Program-made: the position numbers and the translations under genes
DNA from: Enterovirga sp.
GTDB lineage: Bacteria > Pseudomonadota > Alphaproteobacteria > Rhizobiales > Beijerinckiaceae
DNA: 25,931 nucleotides
Assembly (NCBI GenBank): GCA_028290385.1
Contig: JAQGJZ010000182.1
Span: 1 to 25,931 of the forward strand
Reading direction: 5' to 3'
Shown here: piece by piece, positions 1-8,047 of the stretch
Numbering within the stretch: the stretch's first letter is position 1
Layout: each line of letters starts with the position of its first letter
Notes under the pieces: generated by a model
Database searches by the model: none
Told to the model about the DNA's origin: nothing
What the model saw: only the letters and a program-made list of their open reading frames with translations

Positions 1-783
1 CTACTCGTTCCGGTTGCCCATGAAGGCGAGCAGGAACTGGAACATGTTGATGAAGTCCAGGTACAGCGTCAGCGCGCCATAGACGGAAGCCTTGGCAGCC
101 GCCTCGCCGTCGAAGTTGCCGTACAGGTACATCTCCTTGAGCTTCTGCGTGTCGTAGGCCGTGAGGCCTGCGAAGATCAGCACGCCGATCGCCGAGATCG
201 CGAACTGAAGCGCGCTCGACGCCAGGAAGATGTTGACCAGCGACGCGAGGATAAGGCCGATCAGGCCCATCATCAGGAACGAGCCCATCCCCGACAGCGA
301 CCGCTTCGTGGTGTAGCCCCAGAGGCTGAGGCCACCGAACGCCGCCGAGGTGACGAAGAACGTCTGGACCACACTGGCGCCGGTATAGCGGAGCAGGATC
401 GTGGACAGCGACGCGCCCATCACGGCCGCGAAGGCATAGAACGTCGTCCGCGCAGTCGCCGCCGACATCTTGTCCAGCCGGAAGCTGAAGAAGAAGATGA
501 AGGCGAGCGGCGCGAGCGCCACGACCCACATCAGCGGGGAGCCGTAAAGCGCCTTGCCGAAGGTGGTCAGGTATTGACCGTTCATCCGCGCGGCGGCCTG
601 GGACGCATCCGCGGTGACCGCGAGCTTGTTCACGCCCAGCGCGACGAGCGCCGAAATGGCAAGCCCGAGGACCATGTTGTTGTAAACGCCGAGCATGAAC
701 GTACGGAGGCCCTGATCGACCTCGGCGGTCGTCCGGGCGAACCCCGTGCCGTAGCCGGCCTGGTTCGGGATAAAGGAAGGCAT
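1..783 (-). CDS. Bax inhibitor-1 (BI-1)/YccA family inner-membrane protein
   Basis: The 260-residue product is almost entirely hydrophobic, with about seven predicted membrane segments. It ends in a short charged tail (GNRNE), as in bacterial BI-1/YccA/YbhL proteins (PF01027). The segment with AYDTQKLK before the last helix is typical of the family. Known members are pH-sensitive Ca2+-leak channels or modulators of the FtsH protease; the role here is inferred from family only. The start at 783 (MPSFIPNQ...) is chosen because an AGAGGA Shine-Dalgarno lies 8 bases upstream (792-797). An upstream in-frame extension to 1098 would be low-complexity and would run into the neighbouring gene. The stop TAG sits at the very left edge, so the gene is complete. 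It appears to be transcribed alone from a promoter in the 199-base gap to the ABC permease gene. Confidence 0.93.
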   Translation of the reverse strand: MPSFIPNQAGYGTGFARTTAEVDQGLRTFMLGVYNNMVLGLAISALVALGVNKLAVTADASQAAARMNGQYLTTFGKALYGSPLMWVVALAPLAFIFFFSFRLDKMSAATARTTFYAFAAVMGASLSTILLRYTGASVVQTFFVTSAAFGGLSLWGYTTKRSLSGMGSFLMMGLIGLILASLVNIFLASSALQFAISAIGVLIFAGLTAYDTQKLKEMYLYGNFDGEAAAKASVYGALTLYLDFINMFQFLLAFMGNRNE

Positions 784-871
784 GGGAGTCGTCCTCTGGA
801 TGGCTCTCAGCGTGTTTGTTCTCGGGAGGATTTCACGCACCCTCCTCCGCCGGACATCCGGCGATGCAATC

Positions 872-900
872 AATATGGGGGAGGCCAGAGTAGCCGACAA
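872..900 (-). promoter_or_regulatory. Putative sigma-70 type promoter of the BI-1 family gene
   Basis: On the minus strand, TTGTCG (895-900) and CATATT (872-877) are separated by 17 bases. They lie about 90 bases upstream of the BI-1 start, in a 199-base non-coding gap (784-982). The match to TTGACA/TATAAT is fair. Nothing else recognisable is in this gap apart from a weak 5-bp GC hairpin near 930-951, which has no T-run and could lie downstream of the ABC permease gene. The call is from sequence pattern only. Confidence 0.4.
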
Positions 901-982
901 GGGGCGGCTAAGCTTCGGCAGAGCTTGAACCTCCCCGGCCTTCGGGGGAAGCGTGCGAAGACGCGCAAAGGTTAGCGCTTCC

Positions 983-3562
983 TTACTGGCTCCGCAGATG
1001 GCGGGCCGGCTTCTGTCCGAGGACCCGCCAGGTCCCGGCGAGCCCGAGCCCGACGGCAACGATGACGGCGATGAGCGCCCAGGCGCCCGCCGTCTCAAGC
1101 CCCGGCGAGAACGGCAGCTTCATCACGCGCGTGATGACGAAGAACGCCGCCGCCGAGCCCGCCAGCAGCCCGAAGGCGGCCGTCGCGAGCCCGAGCGCGC
1201 CGTATTCCATGGCGTAAGCCCCGACCAGCCTGGCCCGCGTTGCCCCAAGGGTCTTCAGCACGACGGCGTCATAGACGCGCGCCCGGTGGCCCGCCGCGAG
1301 CGCGCCGGCGAGCACGAGAACGCTCGCGACGAGCGCCACCGAGCTTGCGATCCGAATGGCGAAGAGAAGCTGCCCGACGATCGCGTTGAATGCCTCGAGG
1401 GCGTCCTTCACGCGCACGCTCGTGACGTTCGGGAAGGCCTGCGCGACGTCGCGCAGCAGGCGCGGCTCGAGGGCCGGATCCGTCCCGGGGGCGAGCGTGA
1501 TGGTCATCAAGTCCGTGTGCGGCGCCCCCGCAAAGGCATTCGGCGAGAACACCATGACGAAGTTGATGCCGAGGCGTCGCCAATCGACCTTGCGCAGGTT
1601 GGCGATGGTCGCCGTGAGGCTCCGCCCAAGCACGTTGACCGTGATGCTGTCGCCGACCGCGAGGCCGAGGCCCCTGGCCACCTCCGCATCGAAGGAGACG
1701 AGCGGCGGACCGCGGTGATCGGCCGGCCACCACGCGCCTTCCACCAGCGAGCTGCCTTCCGGAACGTCCTTCGCGTAGGTGATGCCGCGGTCGCCATCCA
1801 GGACCCAGGCGACCTCCTGGGCCGCCTTGATGTCGCCGACCGGCACGCCTTTGAGGCTGAGCAGGCGGCCGCGCATCATGGGCACGGCCTCAAGCTTCGC
1901 GCCCGGCGCCGCGTCGAGAAGAAAGCGCTCGAAGGCCTCCGTCTGCGAACTCGGCACGTCGATAAAGAAGAAGTTCGGCGCCCGCTCCGGCAGCGTGGAG
2001 TTGAGTTCGCGGCTGAGATTGCGGTCGATCACCGCGATCGTGACCAGAAGCGCGATGCCGAGCCCGAGCGACAGCACGAGCGCGGGCGTGAGCGCGCCTG
2101 GGCGGTGCAGGTTGGCCAGCGCAAGCCGGAGGGACGGGTTCTTCGGATGCGGCAGGCGCCGCGCGACCGCCATCAAGCCCTCGGCCACGCCGCGCAGCAG
2201 CACGAAAGCGCCGAAGGCCGCGCCGACGAAGATCAGCGCGATGCGCCGGTCCTGCGCGGCAAGGACGGCGAGCGTGACCAGGGCCAGCCCCGAGGCGGCT
2301 GCCGCGACCAGGTAGCGCTTGCGTGGCCAGCGCCCGTCCGGCGCCACGCGGTCGCGAAACAGGCCCGCGACCGGGATGTCGTGCGCGCGACCGAGCGGCA
2401 GGACGGAAAAGGCGAGCGCGGTGAGCAGCCCGTACAGGACCGCCGTCCCGAGATCCGCCAGTTCCAGCGTCGGCGCGATCGGGACCGGCAGGATGGCACC
2501 CGCGAAGGTCGCGGTCGCGAACAGCAGGCCGGCGCCGATCAGCAGGCCGAGCGCAATGCCGACAAGCGCGATGCCGATCACCTGGGCCATCAGAATGGCG
2601 ATCACGGTTCCGCCGGTTGCGCCGAGGCTCTTGAGTGTCGCGACCGTGTTCCGCTTGCGGTCGACAAAGGCCGCGACCGCATTCGCCACCCCGACGCCCC
2701 CGACAAGAAGAGCCGTTAGGCCGACGAGCGTCAGGAATTGCGAAAAGCGCAGGATGTTGTTCGTGAAGCGCGGGTCGGCGTTGAGCCGGGTCCGCACATC
2801 GAAGCCGGATTGCGGCAGAGCCTTCTGGACGGCCGCGACCGCGTTCGTCAGCGCCGCGTCGCCGTCCCGCCCCTCCGGCAGCGACAGGCGGTAGCTCCAG
2901 CGCACGAGGCTCCCCGGCTGCAGCAGCCCGCTGGCCCGCAAGGCCGCTTCCGACATGATCAGGCGCGGCCCAAAGCCGATCCCATTCGCGATCTTGTCCG
3001 GCTCCGAAACGAGCCGCGCGCGCAGCTCGAACGTGCCCGTCGCGATCGTGATGCGGGCGCCCGGCTGGAGGCCGAGGCGGTCGAACAGGACGGGATCGGC
3101 AACCGCCCCGAAGACCCCGTCCTTCTCGGCGAGCAGATCGGGCAGCGCTCCGGACGGCTCCGTCTGCACGCTGCCGCGGGTGGGATAGCGGGCGTCCACC
3201 GCCTTGGCTTCCACGAGCGCGGCCCCGCCCGGCGACACCGCCATGGCCCGCAGCGTCGCCACGGTCGAGAGCGAGCCTTGCCCGGCCAGGACGGCTCGCT
3301 CCTCGGGTGTCACCTCGCGCTGGACCAGCGAGAAGGTCGCGTCGGAGCCCAGGATCACGCGGCCCTGGCTCGTGACGCCCCCGACCAGCGAATGCGCGAC
3401 GGCGGCGACGCCCGAAATCGCACCGACGCCGAGCGCGATGCAGGCGATGAAGACGACAAACCCGGAGAGGCCCGCCCGCATCTCGCGCAAGGCGAGCCGC
3501 AGGATCAGCGGCAGCCCGGCCTTCCGGGACGGGGAGGACGGCGCCGGGATCGTGCCGTGCAT
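983..3562 (-). CDS. YbbP-like ABC transporter permease with two FtsX domains
   Basis: This 859-residue protein has the MacB/FtsX permease architecture duplicated. There is an N-terminal membrane helix (about residues 33-57), a large periplasmic region, and a first FtsX core (about 275-420) containing the conserved RKRNTVATLKSLGA stretch. Further helices, a second periplasmic region and a second FtsX core (about 740-855, with VYDAVVLKTLGATR) follow, giving about ten helices in all. Length and topology match E. coli YbbP. It lies 2 bases downstream of its ATPase gene (start 3562, ATPase stop 3565-3567), and tesA is divergent just beyond, the same neighbourhood as ybbA-ybbP-tesA. The start MHGTIP is preferred because an upstream in-frame extension would lie inside the ATPase gene. 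It probably moves or extracts hydrophobic molecules across the inner membrane; the substrate is unknown. Confidence 0.93.
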   Translation of the reverse strand: MHGTIPAPSSPSRKAGLPLILRLALREMRAGLSGFVVFIACIALGVGAISGVAAVAHSLVGGVTSQGRVILGSDATFSLVQREVTPEERAVLAGQGSLSTVATLRAMAVSPGGAALVEAKAVDARYPTRGSVQTEPSGALPDLLAEKDGVFGAVADPVLFDRLGLQPGARITIATGTFELRARLVSEPDKIANGIGFGPRLIMSEAALRASGLLQPGSLVRWSYRLSLPEGRDGDAALTNAVAAVQKALPQSGFDVRTRLNADPRFTNNILRFSQFLTLVGLTALLVGGVGVANAVAAFVDRKRNTVATLKSLGATGGTVIAILMAQVIGIALVGIALGLLIGAGLLFATATFAGAILPVPIAPTLELADLGTAVLYGLLTALAFSVLPLGRAHDIPVAGLFRDRVAPDGRWPRKRYLVAAAASGLALVTLAVLAAQDRRIALIFVGAAFGAFVLLRGVAEGLMAVARRLPHPKNPSLRLALANLHRPGALTPALVLSLGLGIALLVTIAVIDRNLSRELNSTLPERAPNFFFIDVPSSQTEAFERFLLDAAPGAKLEAVPMMRGRLLSLKGVPVGDIKAAQEVAWVLDGDRGITYAKDVPEGSSLVEGAWWPADHRGPPLVSFDAEVARGLGLAVGDSITVNVLGRSLTATIANLRKVDWRRLGINFVMVFSPNAFAGAPHTDLMTITLAPGTDPALEPRLLRDVAQAFPNVTSVRVKDALEAFNAIVGQLLFAIRIASSVALVASVLVLAGALAAGHRARVYDAVVLKTLGATRARLVGAYAMEYGALGLATAAFGLLAGSAAAFFVITRVMKLPFSPGLETAGAWALIAVIVAVGLGLAGTWRVLGQKPARHLRSQ

Positions 3563-3564
3563 TG

Positions 3565-4257
3565 TCAGGTCCCCTGCACGGGCGAGGGCTCGACGATGCG
3601 CCCCGCCCTTAGGGCGACCGTGCGGTCGCAACGCGCCGCGAGCGTCGGGTCGTGCGTCACCAGAACAAGCGTCATGCCGCGCTCGCGCTTCAGCCCGAAG
3701 AGCAGGTCGGCGATGCTGCGGCCGGTGGTCTCGTCGAGGTTCCCGGTCGGCTCGTCGGCCGCGATGATCGCCGGATCGGGCGCCAGAGCGCGCGCGATGG
3801 CGACCCGTTGCTGCTCGCCGCCGGAGAGCTGGGCCGGATAATGGTGGAGCCGCGCGCCGAGCCCGACTGTCTGCAGCTCCGCCTTGGCGCGCTCGAAAGC
3901 GCCCTCCCGGCCGGCCAGCTCCAGCGGCAGCGCCACGTTCTCCAGCGCCGTCATGGTCGGCAGGAGGTGGAAGGACTGGAAGACGATGCCGACCCGGCGG
4001 CCCCTGACGCGGGCCAGCGCGTCCTCGCCGAGCGTCGTCAGATCCGCCCCGTCCAGCAGGACGCGGCCGCGGTCGGGCCGCTCCAGGCCGGCCAGGACCA
4101 TGAGCAGGGTCGATTTTCCGGAGCCCGACGGTCCGACCAGCCCGACCGCCTCGCCGGGCGACACGGAGAAGCTGATGCCCCGAAGCACGTCGACGCGCGC
4201 CGCCCCGTCCCCGAGGCTGAGCGCGACATCCTCGAGCTCGATGATCTTGCCTGGCAT
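3565..4257 (-). CDS. YbbA-like ABC transporter ATP-binding protein
   Basis: The 230-residue protein is a LolD/MacB-class ATPase with every nucleotide-binding motif intact. These are Walker A (GPSGSGKST), the Q-loop region (GIVFQSFHLLP), the ABC signature (LSGGEQQRVAIARAL), Walker B with D-loop (AADEPTGNLD) and the H-loop (LVTHD). It energises the permease encoded 2 bases downstream. Start 4257 (MPGKIIELED) matches the usual N-terminus of the family; the in-frame ATG further upstream would run into divergent tesA. Only 47 bases separate its start from the tesA start, so the promoters must overlap or share control. The divergent tesA gene favours YbbA over LolD or FtsE. Confidence 0.95.
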   Translation of the reverse strand: MPGKIIELEDVALSLGDGAARVDVLRGISFSVSPGEAVGLVGPSGSGKSTLLMVLAGLERPDRGRVLLDGADLTTLGEDALARVRGRRVGIVFQSFHLLPTMTALENVALPLELAGREGAFERAKAELQTVGLGARLHHYPAQLSGGEQQRVAIARALAPDPAIIAADEPTGNLDETTGRSIADLLFGLKRERGMTLVLVTHDPTLAARCDRTVALRAGRIVEPSPVQGT

Positions 4258-4272
4258 CAATGAAGACCCGAT

Positions 4273-4295
4273 CTCAGCCCCGCAGCCGGGGTGAG
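4273..4295. promoter_or_regulatory. Imperfect dyad in the ybbA-like/tesA divergent region, overlapping the tesA ribosome site
   Basis: In the 47-base divergent gap, CTCA (4273-4276) and CCCCG (4278-4282) pair with CGGGG (4287-4291) and TGAG (4292-4295). That gives 9 base pairs with one bulged G (4277) and a 4-base loop. The 3' arm contains most of the GAGG (4293-4296) that is the likely Shine-Dalgarno for tesA, 8 bases before its ATG. It could be an operator shared by both transcripts or an RNA hairpin limiting tesA translation; these are not separable from sequence. Confidence 0.35.
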
Positions 4296-4304
4296 GATGA
4301 AAGA

Positions 4305-4997
4305 ATGGCGCATGAGACGCGCAGCCGGACATATGGGCCGCCCTGCGGCTTCAGCAAACGGCAGGTGCTCCGCGCCGCGTTGGTCGCCGTCGCGTCCCCG
4401 CTCGTGAGCGGCGGGTTCGCAAGCGCCGCGCCAGGGGGCGTCGTCAAGCTCGTCGCGCTCGGGGATTCGCTCACGGCCGGCTACAACCTGCCGCAGAACG
4501 CGGCCTTTCCGAGCGTCCTCGAGGCGGCCCTGAAGGCGCGCGGTCACAAGGTCGAGATCGCGAATGCCGGCGTCTCCGGCGACACCGCGACGGGCGGGCT
4601 GGAGCGGGTGGATTGGTCGGTTCCGGACGGGACCGACGGCGTTATCCTGGAGCTCGGCGCAAACGACATGCTGCGCGGCACCGACCCCGACGTGACCCGG
4701 CGCGCGCTGGACACGATCATTGCCCGGCTGACCGAGCGAAAAATCCCCGTGATGCTCGCCGGGATGTACGCGGCGCGCAATCTCGGGCCCGACTACATCC
4801 GGCGCTTCGATGCGATCTATCCGGAACTCGCACAGAAACACGGGCTCGTGCTCTACCCGTTCTTCCTCGACGGGGTGGCGGGCGAGGCGAAACTCACGCT
4901 GCCCGATGGGCTCCATCCCTCGGCAGAGGGCGTGAAGCTCATCGTGGAGCGCATCCTGCCGGCGGTGGAGACGTTCCTGGCCCGGCTGACCGCGTAG
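4305..4997 (+). CDS. tesA: Periplasmic SGNH/GDSL hydrolase (arylesterase / lysophospholipase L1, TesA)
   Basis: The 230-residue protein has the SGNH blocks in order: GDSLTAG with nucleophile Ser55, NAGVSGDT with the oxyanion Gly, ELGANDM with the block III Asn, and DGLHPS with Asp201 and His204. The family hydrolyses aryl esters, acyl-CoAs and lysophospholipids in the periplasm. The N-terminus carries a signal peptide of Tat-like form: SKRQVLR, then a moderately hydrophobic stretch ending near ASA-AP. Start 4305 is chosen for the GAGG at 4293-4296; an ATG at 4260 would need an extra 15 basic residues and has no such site. It is divergent from the YbbA/YbbP-like transporter genes, as in E. coli, which suggests that transporter and esterase work together on a hydrophobic substrate. 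Confidence 0.93.
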   Translation: MAHETRSRTYGPPCGFSKRQVLRAALVAVASPLVSGGFASAAPGGVVKLVALGDSLTAGYNLPQNAAFPSVLEAALKARGHKVEIANAGVSGDTATGGLERVDWSVPDGTDGVILELGANDMLRGTDPDVTRRALDTIIARLTERKIPVMLAGMYAARNLGPDYIRRFDAIYPELAQKHGLVLYPFFLDGVAGEAKLTLPDGLHPSAEGVKLIVERILPAVETFLARLTA

Positions 4998-5055
4998 CAC
5001 GAGGCCGAACCGACGCTCGCCTGCGGCGTTCTCGGCAGGAGGGCTGGAGACCGGA

Positions 5056-5301
5056 ATGGCGGACGACCTGAATCTCGACGAGGCGGCCGAGGTGCGCTGG
5101 ATCCGTGGCGAAAGCGCGGATGCGGACCTCTCCTGGGGCGAGGCCAACCAGAAATTCGCGACCCTTCGCGAGGCGCTGGATTTCGCCCGCAGCGGCCTGC
5201 CGCCGGATGCGCGCGGGCCCTTCATCACGACCGCGAGCGGCCGCGTGTTGCGCGGCGACGATATCGGGGCGGCGCGTCCGGATCTCGCCCCGGGGCGGTG
5301 A
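5056..5301 (+). CDS. Small hypothetical protein (81 aa)
   Basis: I do not recognise a family. The 81-residue product is acidic at the start and mixed overall, with no signal peptide or membrane segment. The middle (KFATLREALDFARSGLPP) looks like a helix, followed by TASGRVLRGDDI. A GGAG (5046-5049) sits 6 bases before the ATG, and third codon positions are mostly G or C, both supporting a real gene. It lies 58 bases after tesA on the same strand and 95 bases before thpR. Co-transcription with tesA is possible but not shown. Small proteins of this look are common, unannotated, in Hyphomicrobiales. Confidence 0.75.
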   Translation: MADDLNLDEAAEVRWIRGESADADLSWGEANQKFATLREALDFARSGLPPDARGPFITTASGRVLRGDDIGAARPDLAPGR

Positions 5302-5396
5302 GCGCGCCAAACGGGCTGTTGATCGCCTGATCATCCGCACTTGCGGGACCGATTTCGCGAGGGCGACAATCTCGCCACTGATTTGGAGGGACGCCG

Positions 5397-5999
5397 ATGC
5401 CACGTCTTTTCACCGGCCTCGAGATCCCGCCTGACATCGGCGCCGAACTCGCCCTGTACCGTGGCGGGCTCTTGGGCGCCCGCTGGGCCGATCCCGCCAA
5501 CTACCACCTGACGCTGCGCTTCATCGGCGATGTCGACCATGGCGTCGCGCGCGACATCGCCTCCATGCTGGCCGAAGAGCGCCCGCGGGCCTCGCTCCGG
5601 ATCACCATCGACGCGCTCTCCACCTTCGGTGGGGCGCGCCCGCGGGCCCTCCTGGCCCGCGTGGCGCCGACGCCGGAGCTGACGCGGCTGCAGGCCGACC
5701 ACGAGAGGCTGATGCGCCGGGTGGGCCTGGATCCGGAAACGCGGAAATACACCCCGCACGTGACGCTGGCCCGGCTTCGGGATGTGTCGCCGGGCGATGT
5801 CGCGGGCTTCATCGCCATGCGGGGCCACTTCCCGAAGCTGAGCTTCACGGCCGAGCGCGTCGTGCTGTTTTCGGCCCGCGAATCAGTCGGCGGCGGTCCG
5901 TATCTCGTCGAGGCGGCTTATCCGCTCGGCATCGGTGCCGGCCAGGACGGGCCGCGAGACACCCTGCAGCGGAGCTTCGCCGAGCACCGGTTGGCGTAA
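5397..5999 (+). CDS. thpR: RNA 2',3'-cyclic phosphodiesterase (2H phosphoesterase, ThpR/LigT)
   Basis: The 200-residue protein has the two HxT motifs that define the 2H phosphoesterase fold: HLTLRF with His37 and Thr39, and HVTLARL with His121 and Thr123. The opening RLFTGLEIP is typical of ThpR. These enzymes hydrolyse 2',3'-cyclic phosphodiester ends of RNA and can show 2'-5' RNA ligase activity in vitro. The length is usual for the family. A GGAGG about 8 bases before the ATG supports the start. The C-terminal 25 residues (after EAAYPLG) look unstructured. It stands alone, with 95- and 102-base gaps to its neighbours. Confidence 0.93.
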   Translation: MPRLFTGLEIPPDIGAELALYRGGLLGARWADPANYHLTLRFIGDVDHGVARDIASMLAEERPRASLRITIDALSTFGGARPRALLARVAPTPELTRLQADHERLMRRVGLDPETRKYTPHVTLARLRDVSPGDVAGFIAMRGHFPKLSFTAERVVLFSARESVGGGPYLVEAAYPLGIGAGQDGPRDTLQRSFAEHRLA

Positions 6000-6101
6000 G
6001 ACGTGGCCGAGACGTCACGGGGCGGGTCGCACTTTCGCTCCGTTTCGGATTTGTTAACCCTGTCCCGCTTAGATTAACGAAAAGTTGTACCGGTCCCGTC
6101 C

Positions 6102-6686
6102 ATGAATCGTACGCATCTGGTTCTCCCGGCGCTTTGCCTCATGTTTGCTGCGCATGCGCCCGCATGGGCACAGCAGCAGGGGCAGGCTGCTCCCAGGGCA
6201 GCACAGCGGCCCGCTGCTGCGGCTCCGGCCCAGGTGCCGGGCGGCGGCCAGGCCACGCTGGTGGCGAGCTTCAACGATTGGAGCGCCTACACGGCCCAGA
6301 CCGGCCGATCCAAGATCTGCTACGCGCTGTCCCAGCCGAAGAGCCGCACGCCGGCGAACCTGAAGGATACGCCGGCCTATGTGTTCGTCTCGTTCCGGCC
6401 CGCCGAGAACGTGCGCAACGAGGTCGCGACCGTCCTCGGATTCTCGACCAAGGATGGCGGCGACGCGGCGGTGACGATCGGCAGCACCAGCTACGGGCTC
6501 GTGACCAAGGCCCAGAATGCCTGGATCAAGAACCCGGCCGAGGAAGGCCAGGCGATCGCGACCATGTCGCGCGGGCAAGCGATGGTCGTCACCGCGACCT
6601 CCGCGCGCGGCAACAAGACGAGCGACCGTTATTCCCTCGCCGGCTTTGCCCAGGCGCTGGAGCGCGCCAAGAAAGAATGCCCCTGA
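6102..6686 (+). CDS. Invasion-associated locus B (IalB) family secreted protein
   Basis: The 194-residue protein has a clear Sec signal peptide (about residues 1-23, cleavage after AWA), then a low-complexity Gln/Ala/Pro linker to about residue 48. The IalB domain (PF06776) follows, marked by FNDWSAYT, KICYALSQPK and the SFRP and AWIKNP segments. Two cysteines in the mature part (Cys73 and penultimate Cys193) probably form a disulfide. Members are periplasmic or outer-membrane-associated. The name comes from Bartonella invasion, but the family is widespread in non-pathogenic Hyphomicrobiales, so no virulence role should be read from it. The 102 bases upstream are AT-richer than the surroundings and probably hold the promoter, but I could not place convincing -35/-10 boxes. 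Confidence 0.9.
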   Translation: MNRTHLVLPALCLMFAAHAPAWAQQQGQAAPRAAQRPAAAAPAQVPGGGQATLVASFNDWSAYTAQTGRSKICYALSQPKSRTPANLKDTPAYVFVSFRPAENVRNEVATVLGFSTKDGGDAAVTIGSTSYGLVTKAQNAWIKNPAEEGQAIATMSRGQAMVVTATSARGNKTSDRYSLAGFAQALERAKKECP

Positions 6687-6742
6687 GGCGAGCCCGGCTG
6701 CCGCTCGGCCAAGCAGGACGAGCTTCCGCGGAACTGATCCCC

Positions 6743-6771
6743 TCAACAAATCGGGCCCGCGATGCTATATG
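6743..6771 (+). promoter_or_regulatory. Putative promoter of rlmN
   Basis: TCAACA (6743-6748) and TATATG (6766-6771) are separated by 17 bases in the 119-base gap before rlmN, whose start lies 34 bases after the -10 box. Each box matches the sigma-70 consensus at four of six positions. The call is from pattern only. Confidence 0.4.
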
Positions 6772-6805
6772 AGCCTTTCACCCAGGTTCGTTAGGCAGGC
6801 TCTTC

Positions 6806-8047
6806 ATGGCGACGGCGTCGCTCGACACCGCTGCGCGCGTAGCTCATCCGATCATCCCGCCTGCGCAGAAGGCCGCCCCGGCGGCTGAAAGCGCGCGCGC
6901 GTCGCTGGTCGGCCTGACGCGTCCGGCGCTCAAGGACAAGCTCCTGGCGATCGGCGTGTCGGAGAAGGAGGCCCGGATGCGGGTCTCCCAGATCTGGCAC
7001 TGGCTCTACCACCGCGGCATCCAAGATTTCGACGAGATGACGAATGTCGGCAAGGCGCTGCGGCGCGGGCTTGCGGACGCGTACACGCTCGACCGGCCGG
7101 AGGTCACGACCGAGCAGATTTCCGTCGACGGCACCCGCAAATGGCTGCTGCGCATGCCGAAGACCGGCCCGCATGATCGCGGCGCCGAGATCGAGTGCGT
7201 TTATATTCCGGATGACGACCGCGGCACGCTCTGCGTCTCGAGCCAGGTCGGCTGCACGCTCACCTGCTCGTTCTGCCACACGGGGACGCAGCGCCTCGTC
7301 CGCAACCTGACCTCGGCGGAGATCGCCGCGCAGCTCGTCGTGGCCCGCGAGCGGCTCGGCGACTTCCCGACGCTGGGTGACCGCGAAACCGCGATCCTGC
7401 CCGATGGCGGCCGCCTCGTGACGAACATCGTGTTCATGGGCATGGGCGAGCCCCTCTACAATCTCGACAACGTGGCCGACGCGGTCGACGTGATCAGCGA
7501 CGGCGAGGGGCTCGCGCTGTCCCGCCGCCGCATCACGGTGTCCACCTCCGGGGTCGTCCCCGAGATGCCGGCGCTCGGCGAGCGCGCCAACACGATGCTG
7601 GCGATCTCGCTCCACGCGGTGCGGGACGAACTGCGGAACGAGCTTGTTCCCCTGAACAAGCGCTATCCGATCGCGGACCTCCTGCAGGCCTGCCGCGATT
7701 ATCCCGGCCTGTCGAACGCCCGCCGCATCACGTTCGAATACGTGATGCTGAAGGGCGTGAACGATTCCGACGCCGATGCGCGCGAGCTCGTCCGGCTGCT
7801 TTGGGGCATCCCGGCCAAGATCAACCTGATCCCGTTCAATCCCTGGCCCGGCACCAAGTACGAGTGCTCGAGCTGGGAGCGGATCGAGCGCTTCTCCGAC
7901 ATCGTATTCCGGGCGGGCTACGCATCGCCTGTGCGCACGCCGCGTGGCCGGGACATCCTGGCCGCCTGCGGGCAGCTCAAGAGCGAGACCGAAAAGCTCT
8001 CCGCCCGCGCCCGGCTCATGCTGGAAGAGGGCAGGGGCGAGGCTTAG
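6806..8047 (+). CDS. rlmN: Dual-specificity 23S rRNA (A2503-C2) / tRNA (A37-C2) methyltransferase RlmN
   Basis: This 413-residue radical-SAM enzyme carries the CX3CX2C cluster motif (Cys150, Cys154, Cys157 in [14 protein letters not shown]). The resolving cysteine lies seven residues before it (Cys143 in LCVSSQVGC) and the methyl-carrying cysteine near the C-terminus (Cys388 in AACGQL). All catalytic cysteines known from E. coli RlmN are therefore present. GMGEPLYN and the SAM-binding region STSGVVPEM are also intact. It methylates C2 of A2503 in 23S rRNA and of A37 in some tRNAs. The N-terminal 35 residues are Ala-rich and extend beyond the E. coli protein, as is common in alphaproteobacteria. 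No strong Shine-Dalgarno precedes the ATG, so the exact start is less sure than the identity. The 3' end overlaps the convergent lipoprotein gene by 4 bases. Confidence 0.96.
   Translation: MATASLDTAARVAHPIIPPAQKAAPAAESARASLVGLTRPALKDKLLAIGVSEKEARMRVSQIWHWLYHRGIQDFDEMTNVGKALRRGLADAYTLDRPEVTTEQISVDGTRKWLLRMPKTGPHDRGAEIECVYIPDDDRGTLCVSSQVGCTLTCSFCHTGTQRLVRNLTSAEIAAQLVVARERLGDFPTLGDRETAILPDGGRLVTNIVFMGMGEPLYNLDNVADAVDVISDGEGLALSRRRITVSTSGVVPEMPALGERANTMLAISLHAVRDELRNELVPLNKRYPIADLLQACRDYPGLSNARRITFEYVMLKGVNDSDADARELVRLLWGIPAKINLIPFNPWPGTKYECSSWERIERFSDIVFRAGYASPVRTPRGRDILAACGQLKSETEKLSARARLMLEEGRGEA

Noticed and set aside
930..951. Terminator of the YbbP-like gene
   Set aside because: Only a 5-bp stem and no T-run; not enough to list as a feature.
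953..2719. Long open frame (588 codons) on the plus strand opposite the YbbP-like gene
   Set aside because: Its translation is Arg/Asp/His-rich without domains, and the minus strand encodes an intact two-domain FtsX permease over the same bases. It is a high-G+C antisense shadow.
4257..5228. 323-codon minus-strand open frame opposite tesA and the small gene
   Set aside because: The plus strand has a complete SGNH hydrolase with signal peptide; the antisense product has no family features.
6051..6078. Two TTAAC half-sites upstream of the IalB gene as a CtrA-binding site
   Set aside because: The half-sites are 16 bases apart, whereas the CtrA consensus has about 7; neither a TTAA-N7-TTAA nor a clear promoter box is present.
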